This document shows positions 37,201 through 52,200 of a DNA stretch of 64,000 bases, in pieces; position 1 is the first letter of the stretch; each line of letters opens with the position of its first letter. The stretch covers positions 68,255,995 through 68,319,994 of the forward strand of contig NW_026262690.1 of the NCBI RefSeq assembly GCF_021869535.1. The letters run 5' to 3'. The position numbers were made by a program, and so were the translations under genes. Origin of the DNA: Mytilus californianus. Taxonomy: Eukaryota; Mollusca; Bivalvia; Mytilida; Mytilidae. The notes under the pieces were generated by a model. That model was not told the DNA's origin. It did no database searches and saw only the letters and a list, made by a program, of their open reading frames with translations.

Positions 37201-40200
37201 GTAATAATGAAATCAATAAATTATATTTGATCATGATTTTGGATATGAACAAAACTTAAGCATATCAAAAGCTTTTTTTATTGTTTTTTCAGATTTCAGA
37301 AACAAACTATTTGACCAAGAATCTGCAACTGAAGTAAAATTTTTTACAAGGTTTTGGAGCTCAAGTCTGAACCATTCCTCACATACATTGAACTCATAGA
37401 CATTCTTAAGAAGAAATAAAATAAAGAATAAGATAACCCATAGATAAAACAGGACAAAAATAAAATTCAAAATACCAAATGTCTATAAACTTAATAAAAT
37501 TGTAGGGGATCAGTTAAATCGGCATCCGTTTAATTTATCAGGTAGCTTATCTCAATTATAGAATTTCCTGTTAACATTTGTTATCAGAGTTTACCTCGTC
37601 CCCTCACCTGTGCTTATATCTTTTACCTATCTCTGCAGGTGTATCAGAAGATAGTAATTCATAATATAGATACAGTAATCTAACTTCGTATTTTGAAAAG
37701 GGGTCTTGGTTGTTTACATAAAATCCATTGTAGGATATTTAGATTTCAAAGCTTAAAACAGTTCATGTATATTTATTGCTTTTAATGACCTTTTCTTAAG
37801 ATGAATTACTTGAGGCTATAAAATTTAGAAAGACAAATACCAGTACTTTATTCATAATGTCCCATAAAAAGATTGTTTATTAAGCTCAACTTTGATTGAT
37901 ATCATTAAAAAGGAATGCTTAATGATGTTAGTTTTGAATTTAAATTATTATTGCTGTGTGGTAGATTGAATTTTTGTCATACCTGCACTATATCTTCTAA
38001 TTGTGCAACATATGTCTTTTCTGTTTCTATTAGTTCATTCAACACATGTCTGTAAATAAAATAAAAATTTTATGGATCATGAGTTTTAAATATTGATTTG
38101 GCAAACTTTTTGTAAATTGAATCTATAATTATACTACAATGTGTAAATTATTCAAATTTTCTATATTTATGTAGAAACAGCTGTCTACAAAGCAATATCC
38201 AAAATCTATTTACATAATAAATCCTTTTGGTTGTAAATTTTTCCTCATTACATAAAAAGATGTGGATTTCATTGATGATGAATTTTAAGACGATTGTAAA
38301 ACATGAGATATTCTGATCATTTTTACCCACCACCAGGTCATATTGGTGTACAAAGCAAATAAAACATCATATAACAAAGGTTCCAGCTTACATGAACCAT
38401 ATAAATCCGCTGAATTTGCAATACAGTATCAACATTATCTAATATGATTTTACAGCAAGATGAAGAACCTAAAAAAAGGCACTGTTTTGGGTTTTTCTTG
38501 GGTACTTGTTTCCAAGCTGCATATGAGGAATCTCATTTAATGAAAGGAATTACTACACTCCCCCCATTACTCTAATCCCTAATGTTTACAGTCAAGATGA
38601 CCTGTGAAAGAACAAATTGCCTTGTACCAAAGGAGAAGTTAGGATGCTCTATGTGTATCTGTTCTGTTATATGAAAATTCTAAATTTCATATTTCAAACA
38701 GAGTTTGACAGAAATTAATCTTAGTTTTATCCACATCAAAATGCTAGGAAACAAATATGTACCATGTTGTGTTACAAACAGTTTAATCCTCGCTTTAACT
38801 TTTTATTTACAGTCAGTTCAAAGATCCTTAGTCTAAGTACAGAATGCCTGTGTATCCTAAGAGAATGACCTCTAACCCTGGCCTCACACAAATTATATGC
38901 CACTTTACAAGACAGCATGTAAACACTTATTACTTAATTTTGATGTAAAAATATATTTTTGCCATCAACATATTCTTTCTGATAAGTATTTGATATGGTT
39001 TCCAACGAATATTTACATAAAGATTTCTTTATCAGTTTTTAATAAGTAAGTAAACAACTTAAAGTTAGATTTTAAAGGACGACATACCTTCGTTTGGCTA
39101 ACAAAGTATCATTTTCTGATAATGATGATACGGAAGACACTGTTGTCGACATCGAGGAGCAAGAACTTCTCGTTTTCTCACTACCAGTGTCAGAAATATT
39201 TCCTACACTATTTGAAATATATTGCTGATGTGAAGGATACACGTCTGTTCTTACCTGAAAATAAAAGACATTTATTGGTATATAGAAATTTCAATTTCCT
39301 GAAATCATGAATCATTAGAAACACCTAAGAGAAACACCATCTTAGTTTAAAATCAATGTTTTCAAATAAATTGGAGGTGATATTTTTGATAAATATGGTT
39401 TAACAGAACTCTGTTTGCAATACAAATATAGATATTCATTTTCTTGTCTTTTCCTGTTTGGTATTAAGCTACATCATAGGCAATCTCCGGATTTTTTTAA
39501 TGCCAGATTGAAAATAAACACATATGTACTAGCAAAACTAATTTGAACTTGTAAATTAAAGACAGAGAGCCTATATATTTGTTGCTGAATCATTTACTAC
39601 TTTGTATTTTTCTTTTGGGTATACTTGTAGTAATGTCAACTTATTATCCTAAGTCAAAGGTTTACACTTGATGATTAATACTGCCTTAGGTATAAGTATA
39701 CAACAAACTACTATAAATTTAAATAGTATTACAGTCATTTGTTTTTATTAAAGATTACAGTTTTAGGGCAAAAATAACAAGTTTCCAATTTATTGGTTAA
39801 TTTAGATCTATCATATATTCAGTGACATAAATAGGTGAATAAATATTTAGGGCAAATAACAGTTTTATCTTAATTGAATATTAAGTCCATTTTAAAATTA
39901 CACGTACTGTTTGACTTACAATTTTGCAAATAAAATCACCTAAATGAAGAGAAAAGTGTGTCCTTAATAGAAAAATCTTTGTTAATGAAAGATATATTTA
40001 TACAGTGCCCACTATAGGCAGTGATTTACCATCTAGAGATGTCTGAACAAAGACAGATTTGACAGAATAAGGATGAAAAAGATTAAAAAACCAAAAAAAC
40101 AACTCTCATTTTAAAAGTTTTTAAAAAGTTTTTAAAACATTTAAACAGTACACACCCTGGCAGACTTTTCATAGATATTATTAGGTCTACGACTGTTCCG

Positions 40201-43200
40201 TAATGGATCAGGTTCTGGAGGTGGATGTGTTGGAGCAGGATGAACTTGTCTTACTACTCTTAACAATGCCTCCTTCCTCTTGGCACACATCCCTGTAACA
40301 TCTTCTATTCTCTTTAGTACTTTCTGAACAGCGACCTAGAAAGTACAAAATATTTATCATACTTATAGCACATTTGAAAGATGAATCTTACTTTATAAGT
40401 TTGAAAAAATAAAATAAAGAACGAAGTAGAGACAAAAATACTTCTCAATTGACTGATAACCAAAGGTTAATATAAAAGTCAAATAAATAAAGTCTAAAAT
40501 TTAAGGACATTGTTCAATATAGTTTATACCTCTAGTCTGACACCATAAGTATCAGTATGTTAAGTTTTTCTTGTAATCATATAAAGTAGATATAAATAAC
40601 TTAAAAGTAATTATAAATTCACTGGTAGTTCCAACTCCTATAAGCTAATTCCTAAATACCAAAAGATGCAAGACTCTAATATAAAAATAAGAAGATGCAT
40701 ATGATTGCCAATAAGACAACTATCCAACCAAGTTAAAATGAAGTTGATGTAAGCAATTAAAGGCAAACGTAGGGCCTTCAACAATGAGAAAAACCCATAC
40801 TGTATAGTCGGCTTTACAAGGCCCCAACATGAAAAATATGAAACAATTCAATTGAGAAAATAATCGGCCTAATTTATAACATAACAATTTACGAAAAACA
40901 AATATGACAGACATGAACCAACAACAACCACTGAACTACAGGCTCCTGACATGGGACAGGCACATAAAGAATGTGCTAAGCCAATTTTAAAATCAGTCAA
41001 CTGAGACCTATCTTACAATTAGAATATTCTGGTAGTATCAGTAATCTACTTCTGTGTTTTATACTCTTGACATATAGCACTGAATGTTTTTGCTACACAT
41101 TTAAGCAGCATAAGAACTAAGTAGATGTTGACATGCCAATGTCATTAATACTAGTTTAGTTATACAATCATTCTGTTGCTAGATGTAATTTTGTTTCCAA
41201 ATCATCATTTTTTTCCCCATTAAAAACATTTTTGGATAAAGCAAGAAATATAAATTAGTCAGTACTTTCTCAATTTCATGTTGAAAGTCATTTAATGAAA
41301 ATATTCAGCTTTAAATTTCCTCTTTCATAGCATTACTAGTCAGCATTTAGACTAATGAATAAAAAGGTACACCAGTAACATCTCTGATATCAAAATTAAA
41401 GCATTTTTAAAAGTTTCTTTCAGTTAAACACAAAAAAAATATATTTACTCTAGTATCTGGAGTCATCATGCCCTCAAATAACTGTCTAAATTCTTTAGGA
41501 TTGTTTAATTTCAGCTCTTTAGCACTGGCCATGAAATTCTCAATCTCTTTCAGAGCAGATTCTGCTTGTAGATGCGTCTGACACTGCTCTGGCTGCCGAT
41601 TGGCTAAGATGTCTACACCTTTAGTACACCATTTGTTTGCCTGGAAATTCAAAATTTGATTATCATATTAAACTGTAAATTGCTTTGTTCTGTATTTCTT
41701 AATGTAACGTTACAGGAAAATGGAAAAAAAATTTGGTTAAATTTTTTACATCATCAGATAAATGATAGGTCAGTTCCGAGTGAAGGTTTATAACTTGTGT
41801 AGGAGTATATTTTACAAATTTACTGTTACATTTTGGACTTGTGTAATCACAATGACTTTTCACATCATCAGATGAACAATAAACCATTTAAAGGAGAAAA
41901 GACGGGCAGATCCAGAATTTTTAAAAATAGGGAAGGGGTAATTGTTGAAAATTATATAGACAAATATTTTGGAAGATTTTCTGCTAAAAAAAAGATATAT
42001 TTTCCAATCAAAGGGGGTGTATGCCTTCTCTAAGCCCCTGAATCCACCACTGGAAGAATAAGAACCTAAAGTTGTAATTCCACAGTATTTGAAAATCAAT
42101 GGACCTAATTTGACCAGTTAGTTAACTAACTCAGGATTCTGTAATTAAAGACATAAACAATTAACCGTGAACTGAAATGCACTGTGACAAATTCATTAAA
42201 GATAACATAAGTCAACCATCAAATTATTTATACATCAAATAATTTAAATAATTAACATCATTACAGAACACCTACAAGGAATTACGACAACAATTAGTGC
42301 CCTCTTAATGAATGAACAGATCTGACAAACTAAAATATAATTCCTATCCTAGGCATACCTTAACCAATATAAACTTTATTATACATCGTAGCCTGCATTA
42401 TCGTATTACCTCTCAAATTACAATTCTATTGTTTTAATGCAAGTTTTTTTGTCTTATTATCTACAATAAAATCTACCCATTGACATGTATTGTATTGTTG
42501 GAGAACTTTGGTCAAACTTAAACAAAATTTCTGACCCATTATTATCAGACAATTGTCTCTCAGACATGGATTATGGTTTTAGATCAAATTAATTTGATGA
42601 TCTTGATGTTGTAACTATGTGATATTTTGCTAATTATCAAATTATAAGATTATGCTAATGTCTATCAATTATAAATGATAGTAGGTCTGTTCCGTGTTCA
42701 GGTTGATAACTTGTGTAGGAGTTTACTTCACAAATTTACTGTTGTATTTTGGACTTTTATACAGGTATATGCTGGGGGCAATTATTTCTGAGTGTAATTG
42801 TCTATAAAGATAACAATTAATTTCATTATAGTGTTTTCACCTTTGTTTGAAACATCATAGATAAGACAAACAAAAAACGGACATTGAACTATGTAATGTT
42901 ATTTATACTGAAATTGTACTATTTGGGCAGTCAAATTGCATCCATTGTATAAACATTTGTGATATACAGTCACTGACCTTATATCTTATAAGGTATAACG
43001 CCTTGTTTGTGAGGTTAGCAATGTAATTTTCTGTAGAGTTTTATTTATGACTTCAATAAAGAATACAGGTTCCCGCTTCAAATTCAAAATTGATGGTTTT
43101 AACTAAAAATATTTCATTTGGAACAGTTGTAAAAGTTTCAGTATAAAGAGAGCAACCATACAATGTCTGCAAATATCAATTTTATTTGTACTCAGCTTGA

Positions 43201-46200
43201 ACAGGATAGAAATGCTTGGCAAAGCATGACATTCTTCCTGTTTCTAAGCCTAGTATGAATTAATTTTAGATTATGAGACAATGTATAGTTATTCTATAGA
43301 TAAACAATCTAGAATTAAATTGGAGTAAAATAAATCTAGAATTAAATTGGACTAAAATAAATCTTGAATTAAATTGGACTAAAATAAATCTAGAATTAAA
43401 TTGGAATAATATTTTTTAGATAGTTTTAGTACAAAATTTATCACATACTAAATACATGTATTCTAAGCAAGTTTTTGTTGCAGAAATATCATGTATATGC
43501 TTTCTCTCTCAAATTTCTTATAGTATTAGTTTGAGATAACTTGAAGAGCAGCACAATGTTTTATTCTAGTTGCACTATTCAAATTTTTATTACAATATGA
43601 GGTACCAACTGATTAAAAGCAAGCTCAACATTTGTTTGTAAAATTTTCCAAGCAAAATGCCCCCCTTAGTAAAGATATCTGGACCAAGATGATTGTTCAA
43701 GATACCCATTGAAAAAGTCAATTATCCAAATGCTGTAATGGCATGAATAAAATAATAAAAAGGCTATATTATCATTGACCATGAGAACTTGACTTTATTT
43801 AGGCAAAAGATAAAGAGTTCTTTTTTGTATATCTTTTCATTAAACATGTTGCATTCATCATACATGTGTTAATGCAATCAATGCTTAAAAAAAATATTAA
43901 AAGTTGACAAATGGTATTTCACAAATTCTGTTAGTGCACGGTACAGAAATGCCTGTAAAAGCGAACTGGCTATCCTCTCAAAAAGTTGTGTGTGTTGTTG
44001 TGCTAAGCATACCCCCAAAGTATTAGAAAACAGGAAGTAGGTGTCTGACAAGATGCAAAAGCTCAAAAGTTACATCTCATCACTGTAAAGCTGTTGATCA
44101 AATACAAAGTTATTCTGTTCAGTAGTACTGGAGTTAGAAATAAGATGGGGGTAGAACTACATACCAACTAGTCTATTACAAACTGCAATTTACCACTATA
44201 CCTTACCTTATCAATCCTGTCCTGTAAATCATTTGATTTCTGTAAGATTTCACGTCTTTGTCGGACTAGCTGCCGATACTGGTCACACATTCTTTGTAAC
44301 TCGATACATTTTGGACGTATAGAATCTACAGCATAGTTATCATCCATTATTAAATTCTCTCCTGTGCTTCTCATTCTATCAGCCTGTTCTAAATCCTTCT
44401 GTAAAAAAAGAATGAAAAATTTTATAGCTTTTATTGCAATATTTTGAAAAACAACTCAGTCCTCCGTTTATTGACCTACTGTACTCTTCATGTGTGCATT
44501 CAAATTAAAATAAAACATCCTTTTGCATTGATAAAGTGACGGAGGTAAATATAACACTGGAAACATATTTTTAACATAGCCAATAAAGCATCAGTTAACA
44601 TATTATGCTAAGCCAGACACTCACAGTATAACTTGAGTTTCTTATATAATTACATTGTTAAACGTGAAGACAAAAATTGAAATATCAACTAAATCAAGAC
44701 CAATACTTATATAATAATAATGAAAATTTCACTCCAAAGATTTAAATATTCGATATCATGTTGGATGAAAGGATATCACATTTTACATTAATTAGTCAAT
44801 ATTTCGTCAAACCTGATGCCATAGAGTCTACTATATGTTATAGGCAAAAATGTGACATGTCTTTTGTGAATAACATCAATTTATCATGCACATATACCAC
44901 TAGTAAATAAAAATCAAGAAGGTAAATTTAGTTTTCTTAAAACCACAAAGACCTGCTTTAATAAATAATGCATAATTCTTGATGATAACAGTCAACATTC
45001 ATAATTCTTGATGATAACAGTCAACATTCATAATTCTTGATGATAACAGTCAACATTCATAATTCTTGATGATAACAGTCAACATTCATAATTCTTGATG
45101 ATAACAGTCAACATTCATAATTCTTGATGATAACAGTCAACATTGTTGCATTGGAACCAAAAAATGCAATATACAATATAAATGATTCTAGAGGTTAATT
45201 ACTGGTAATGGAATTATAAATAATTCACTGGTATAAAATATCTAAAACATATTGCTGTTGGTTTTTACTTGAGAGAATCTAGAATATTAACTTATCCTGA
45301 TATATTTTATCAATACAATAGAATCAATGGTAAAGACATGAGACGCAAAATCCCTACATGCAATTGACAAAACCTAGAACAAAGAAACAACGCTCTCATG
45401 ATGTTCTTTATCTCCAAGTAACAGTGCGGACTTAATCTGTGAGCAAAAGCTCAAATATTCAATACAAGGTACAGAAAACCCCTAGTATTGGTTTAGGTGA
45501 AAATCTTTGATAGATATCGGCATGGCTACATTTGAGCATTGAAGCACACAGATACAGGGTAATATCAACGAACTACAGTATAAATATTAAGCAAAGAAAT
45601 GAAATCGTACATATACGGCCATTGTTTGTCTGCCAATATAAAGTAATCCAAAGTGTGCTGATGTTGTGATGTTACTTTCTTAACTTGCATCTATTTTTTT
45701 TTAAAGCTACCATGTGATCTATTACTGTACAGAGGCCTCTACAAAATTTCTTGATACACAAGACTGAATTACCAAGAAAATTATCTGAAGCTTTCATGAG
45801 GATTGTTTTTCAAAAAAATTCTTAAAAAACAAATGTATTCACGTTTACCAATTCACAAAATGTATAGACTGCAAAGAAAACAGTTTAATTAAAAAAAGAA
45901 ATAAGATATACAAATTTTCTATAAAGCATAAATTTGAAGGTTAGACATTTAATATGCAAGATCTTGCCATTTGTTTGGTTTTTTTTTCATTTGCACTAGG
46001 TTATTGTTTCATTTCCCTTGTTATTATTTTACTACAATCTAGATCCACCCATTTCTGCATTAAAAATGTATAGCAATAAACAAAATAAACATGCAATAAG
46101 CAACAAGGATGAATGATCATGAAGAAAACTTGTACAAGTCTTGATAAGTAATAATCCCTATGCATTGTGGTGTACCGACTAGCTTCCGTAACTATGACTG

Positions 46201-49200
46201 CATACAAATATAAAATCTCTTCCTAGTTTACAGTATCAACTTACTTTATCATGTCTTTTCCCATTTCATCCAAAACTTTTAACTTTCCCACATAAAACAC
46301 AACAGAATTACTTTGAGAACAAACATATCAAGAGTTCATGAGAAGTAAGAAACAGTGTTGAACGATTTTCCACCTGACAGAAAACAGGACATGAAAACAA
46401 TGTGTACAATTACATTACATTACCTCAATTTCTATATGATAAAGATTACCATAATTGAGCAAATCAATTGGCTTTAATAATAGATTTTCTATGTTAAAGA
46501 TGGTACATAATAATGGTTATTGATATTTGACACAATCATTATATCATGTTATACAATTTTACTCAAACTTATTTACTTTCCATGTGTTTCTAGGGGACTA
46601 CAGTTCACAGTAGAAAATATGATAATTTTGATTGAGAATCAGTTGGATCTTTAGTGTCCTGTCTGATCTTCCAACCATACTCAGAACAAGAACATTTAAA
46701 TAATGAACATGAACCATCCATTGAACTATATAGACATGCTGAACAAGACTTTTTAAGTGCTAAACTGTTAGTTCATAAGGACACATTGCTCAATCAATCT
46801 CCCAGCAAACTAGTTTTTTTTTACTCCTATTGCAGTATATATAAATATGGAAAGCAAAAAGGAAAAAGCTATAGGTTCTTTTTAAAACATTTGTTTTGAA
46901 CAGGACAGGGATTGCAATAACCAAATTCTACCAAGAAACAAAGAAAAGATTTCTAAATTGAGAATCCGTTTGAAAAAAAAATAATTTGCAATGTATACAA
47001 GCTATAATCTTTAATGTTGGCCAATAGTCCTAAGCAAAAAATTAGTTTAAAATGATTTGGAATTTTTTCTTGTTATGGAATATCAAAATTGAAAATGCCT
47101 TTTTGGCTATGGTAATTGAAAAGAAGAGATATATTTATGAATTCATGACACAAGACATCTACATGTACTTTGCAAAACCCCAAAGCAACGGAACAGAGCT
47201 CTTATTGCTGTTCTTCATCCCTAAGTCAAAGTAAGGCCTTCAAAATGAGTAACAGCTCACATCTCACTGCAAGTTCTAGTCAATCTCTATCGGCAATTAC
47301 AAACAGTAATAATTTTAGTCTGCTATTTTGTATTCCTTAAAATAATCAGAAACTAGAATCTAATATGTTATCTAAATGCAGCAAATACATTCCAGGTTAA
47401 ATGAATATTATTTTCTACATCACCTCTAAACGTGACATGAAGACTTCTATATCAACATAATGTACTTCTTCCTTCTCACCCTCCCATTTCAATAACACAT
47501 ACTCCCCTTCTTCATTCATAGTTTGAAAATATATAGTCACTCAGTTGTGCACAAAGAAATGGAACACATTCAAACAACTTGAGAAATCAAACTGTATAGA
47601 CAGAAAAATCCCAATACAAATCTTGTATGATTCAACAAGCTATGTCCAAAACTGAATGTTGTATTTGGAACGCTTGAAGCATTTGATTTACATAGTTTAT
47701 TAAGAATGATGAGAATCCATGTATTTAACTGTATATTTCTCTAAGAGTCAATTCATATAAGCAGCAAGTTCGAGCCTGCCTTGGTAAAAACTTTGGATTT
47801 GGTAATATTGTGAAATGGTATTTATTTTTGTTAAAGAATTTTAATTAGCTTAATTAAGTGGGAGTGTTGTGTGTATTGGCAGCTTAATTTTGACTTTTGT
47901 CCTTGTAACATGAATATAAATTCTTGTACTTCTTTGTAAAATAAGAACTTGTTTTACAAAAGGAATTTGTAACAACAAACATAATATTGCTTTTGTTCCT
48001 GTATTTAACAAGAAACAAATATTAATTCATAACAACAATATTTATTTTTTTTTTAAATTTACATTGACATGGGCATTCTAAAAATTTAAACCTACTCATA
48101 AAATTACCGGAAAATATACTATCAAGGAAGAAAAACAAAGAAATGAGACTTAATTTATAAAAAAAAAAAGAATAATGATTCTTTGTGTATAAATCACTTT
48201 GCAGTTCTAGTTCAATATAATAAAAAGTGATCTTGAATACCAATTACCAGTACATCAATGACTGATTGAAGGTGTTCTCATAGTAACTCTTCTACTGTTA
48301 GATTAAAAATAGGATCTTCATCATTCAATTGATCAAATTAACATGTTAAAGCATGACTTGAGAATGATGCTGAATGTTAATTATCTCCCCTTGATCAGCT
48401 AGACAAATAGATGCTCTAGGACAATAGGCCAAAGACCACAATTAATGATCCCGCTTTTCGTTGTCCACGAATATAGTTCCTTTTAATTAGAGTGTATTTT
48501 TTCTTAATTTTTTTTCTTTCCCTTCCTCACTCATTTCTTAGATTTTTTTGGATGGAAATGAAAGAAGAGAGGTGAAATAAACTTTTGGATGTTGTATTTT
48601 AACTGATTTTGATATGGAAAGAGTAATTAGGCCAGGTGCAAAAAGGTGATATTTACAGTTTTCGGAACATCTCTTGACTTGTCCATAGGGGTATGGATGT
48701 GTATTGGCTAAATTTGTAAGATGCTGGGGAGCGATATTTCTGAATGTTTGATATATGTTTGGACTAGTACTGTACTTTACACACACAAAATATTTGACAA
48801 AAAGAACCGGAGCATTTTTTTTAATGAAACAAAACGTTATAAAGAACTAATAGAGAATTTAATTGTGGTCTGTGGCCTAAGAGGTGAAATTCAGGAAATA
48901 TTGAATTTGTACTTTGACAACTTCCCTGAATGATCTATTGGTATTAATTTGTCAAACTACATGAGAATAAATGATTTCCACTTTTATTTGATAGAAATTT
49001 TGTAAAAAAGTGACATTTCAGCCTACATGCCCAAAATTGAACTTTTTCAGTTGTTTCAATATTTTTACAAAAGTAGCATGCTTACTTTCTCTCTCACAGG
49101 TTTTTCTGATTTTCTACTTGTGTTTGTGGTACCTAATGTAGATGTTTAACTCATTTTTGAACACTAAACATACAAAAAAAGTAGATAAAATCAGAATAAG

Positions 49201-52200
49201 AGTGCAAAATGTGCTGCTTTAATGGTCCTAGTCTAACGGTCAGTATGAAGCAAGTGAAAAATGAGGTTCTATGCACATACAAGTTGAATTCCTTTTAGCA
49301 GATTTCACTGAAACTGTATCAAAAGCACTTATTACTGGTTGTTTGACCTTGTCTGTTTCACAGACTACCTTTATTTTCTTTTGTTTGATAGCTAGTGGTT
49401 AAAATATTGGCCTTTTGAGGCTGAAATTTCATGCCGGTTTTAAAAAGTAAAGTAAATAACTTTGCATTAGATCATACTGTCTACATATATAGTTGAAAGT
49501 GACAGTCTTGTTACATCCAGGCTCCATGTTTTATCATATCTGAGCAAAGATTTGAGCAAAAAGAAGCATATCTTCATCTCCCATATCATTTATATGCTTT
49601 TTAATATGCAAATGTGGGGAACGACCTAAATTGACAACCTGTTTTTTTAAGCTTGACATTGCTGAAGACCATTTTATTCACATGTGTTATGCTATTTGAA
49701 ACTTATATTTCCATTAAAAGTACATTTATAACATGTAAAAGGTTTTTTTATAACTTAGCAACTTCAGAAAATTGTGGTAAGTGAAAAATATTACATTTCA
49801 TATAAGGCCTCACTTCATTTGAAAACCTCTATTTTTTGGCACAGGCCCATATGAAATTTACTTCTGGCCATTTTTTATAAGTCTGAAACATGAAGTATGC
49901 TATCTGTTGCTTTTAATAGGTAATAACTTATACATAGAGACATTAAAAAGTGTAAGTTTTGGTATATTTTGGTTTTTAGAAGCCCAAATTTGATAGTTGA
50001 AATTATTCTAATTCAACGCCACAATTCAGCACCCAAATTTCAGATATAAAAAATGCCACAATTTTTATAATTGGTATCATATGGCTTTGAAACTTTGTAA
50101 ACTGTTTCATAATACACTAAGCTTAAATCATACCAAGTTTTATTAGAATTCGTCAAGGTTTAGACCCCTTATAGGCCAAAGACCACAATTAATGATCCCG
50201 CTTTTCGTTGTCCACGAATATAGTTCCTTTTAATTAGAGTGTATTTTTTCTTAATTTTTTTTCTTTCCCTTCCTCACTCATTTCTTAGATTTTTTTGGAT
50301 GGAAATGAAAGAAGAGAGGTGAAATAAACTTTTGGATGTTGTATTTTAACTGATTTTGATATGGAAAGAGTAATTAGGCCAGGTGCAAAAAGGTGATATT
50401 TACAGTTTTCGGAACATCTCTTGACTTGTCCATAGGGGTATGGATGTGTATTGGCTAAATTTGTAAGATGCTGGGGAGCGATATTTCTGAATGTTTGATA
50501 TATGTTTGGACTAGTACTGTACTTTACACACACAAAATATTTGACAAAAAGAACCGGAGCATTTTTTTTAATAAAACAAAACGTTATAAAGAACTAATAG
50601 AGAATTTAATTGTGGTCTGTGGCCAGCACAAAACAGCATTTTCAACAAAAATAAACTAAATCTTTTGTACAAATCAATTGACCTCGAATTACAAAACCAC
50701 AAGAACGTGTTAAATGACCTCTGACTGACTTTTCATTCACATTTTGTGTTTGAGGTTAGTTCTCCATACTTGTACCTTAAGGGACATTCATGTCAACTAC
50801 CATGTTGTTACAACCTGTCAATACTTTACATATTAATATAGATGTAAAATAATTTATTTACCTTCCTTCCACATACCTGACCCAGTTGTCCTAGATGTAA
50901 CTGTCATTAGAATCAATACACAAACGCATGATCTAATTTTTCCTATAATAGCATCTTACTGCATGCTCAACATGTCCAGTCAGCCGAATCGAAAACCTCC
51001 AAAAAATAGATGCATGTTGGATCTGGTCCTAACCTTAATTTGCTGGGTAAATTACTATAGTTGCTTCATTTCTAAAATTGCTGAACAACAATGACACAGT
51101 GCAATTATTTGAATAGACTCAATTTCAATAAGAAATTCAATTTTCCCTTCCTATCTGAAAAATCTATTGATTTCTTATAAATATGTCAACAGTTACTATT
51201 TTTAAACCAATTTTAATATAATGTATAGGCAATTAAAATAGGACAGATTTCATCTCAGGGTCACTTCAACAATTCTATCATTGGGCAAAAAAATAATAAA
51301 ATAGAGTAATCTTTTAAAACAAAATTAGAATAAGGAATGTTAAATATAAAACATCAATTTTAGTTTAAATTAAGAAAAAAAAAAGCATTTATTGATGTTT
51401 AAAATATTTAGCATTTTTTACATGCAATTTTTTGTCAATAAAATTATCTTATTTAAAAATTCATTTTTTATGATATGATAAGAAAAGAATTCTTTGATAT
51501 CGTAGTAATTTGTATTCAGAATATCAAATATAAGACACCCAAGAAGACTTTTTTTCATTACTGTTCAGCAAAAAGTTCAAAGTTCCCATCTGTGTTTCAA
51601 ACTTTAACCATGTACATGACTTTGTGCATAGGCATATCATGAATAAACAGCAACCCAGCAACACAAACAATGTCTCTAAAGTAAATGGTGAATGTAGAAT
51701 TTAGTCCCATAGTATCCTGATGGTTTGTTATCAAATGATTATAGACTAGAGTAAATGATTCATTTGTCCTGTTAATGATCAAACTCTAGATCTACACTGA
51801 AAGATGCAAACATGGTAGTCATCCCTGCCTTTCAAGTCATACATAGTGTTCAAACTACTTCTTACAACAGATTTATTTTACAAAGTATACAAACTACTTC
51901 TTATCCACATATTTATGCCCATTAACCTTTCTTTTTTCAATTTGACCCTTATAAGTTCATTTATAGGTGCAAATAATTGATTCGGTTAAATATTGAATCT
52001 CATTTAAACACCATAAATAATTGAACATTATATTTGACTGAAACAATATTTGACTTTGACAAAACAGAGAGGTGTTATTTTAATTTCATTGATTCACCAT
52101 GCTTATATAGAGGTACAAGATCAAAGTAACACAGTTCTGACAATCCCTAGTTCAAACAGTATAGACATGTAAAGCTGTTAAGCCTCAACCCCAGCATAAA

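Larger units (their letters stand above)
41641..44206 (-). other. intron of MCF2L-like gene with repeats
   Basis: A 2.6-kb intron. It contains a probable small dispersed element at 41895-42055 and the 27-bp array at 43306-43411. Short frames in it (for example 41860-42099, 43878-44066) lack support. Confidence 0.75.

Noticed and set aside
41833-42099. Overlapping plus and minus frames of 66 and 79 codons
   Set aside because: They lie in a small dispersed element within an intron, with no domain or splice support.
44971-45144. CRISPR-like array of 29-bp repeats
   Set aside because: The units are directly adjacent with no unique spacers, in a eukaryotic intron; it is a minisatellite.
48425-50627. 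LTR retrotransposon with 454-bp direct repeats
   Set aside because: Repeat ends are GGCC...GGCC inverted repeats instead of TG...CA, no primer-binding site, polypurine tract or gag/pol frame is seen, and no 4-6 bp target duplication flanks the pair.
48538-50659. Duplicated small proteins (82-codon minus frames and 63-70-codon plus frames)
   Set aside because: They are identical because they sit in the two copies of the 454-bp element; no splice or start context.
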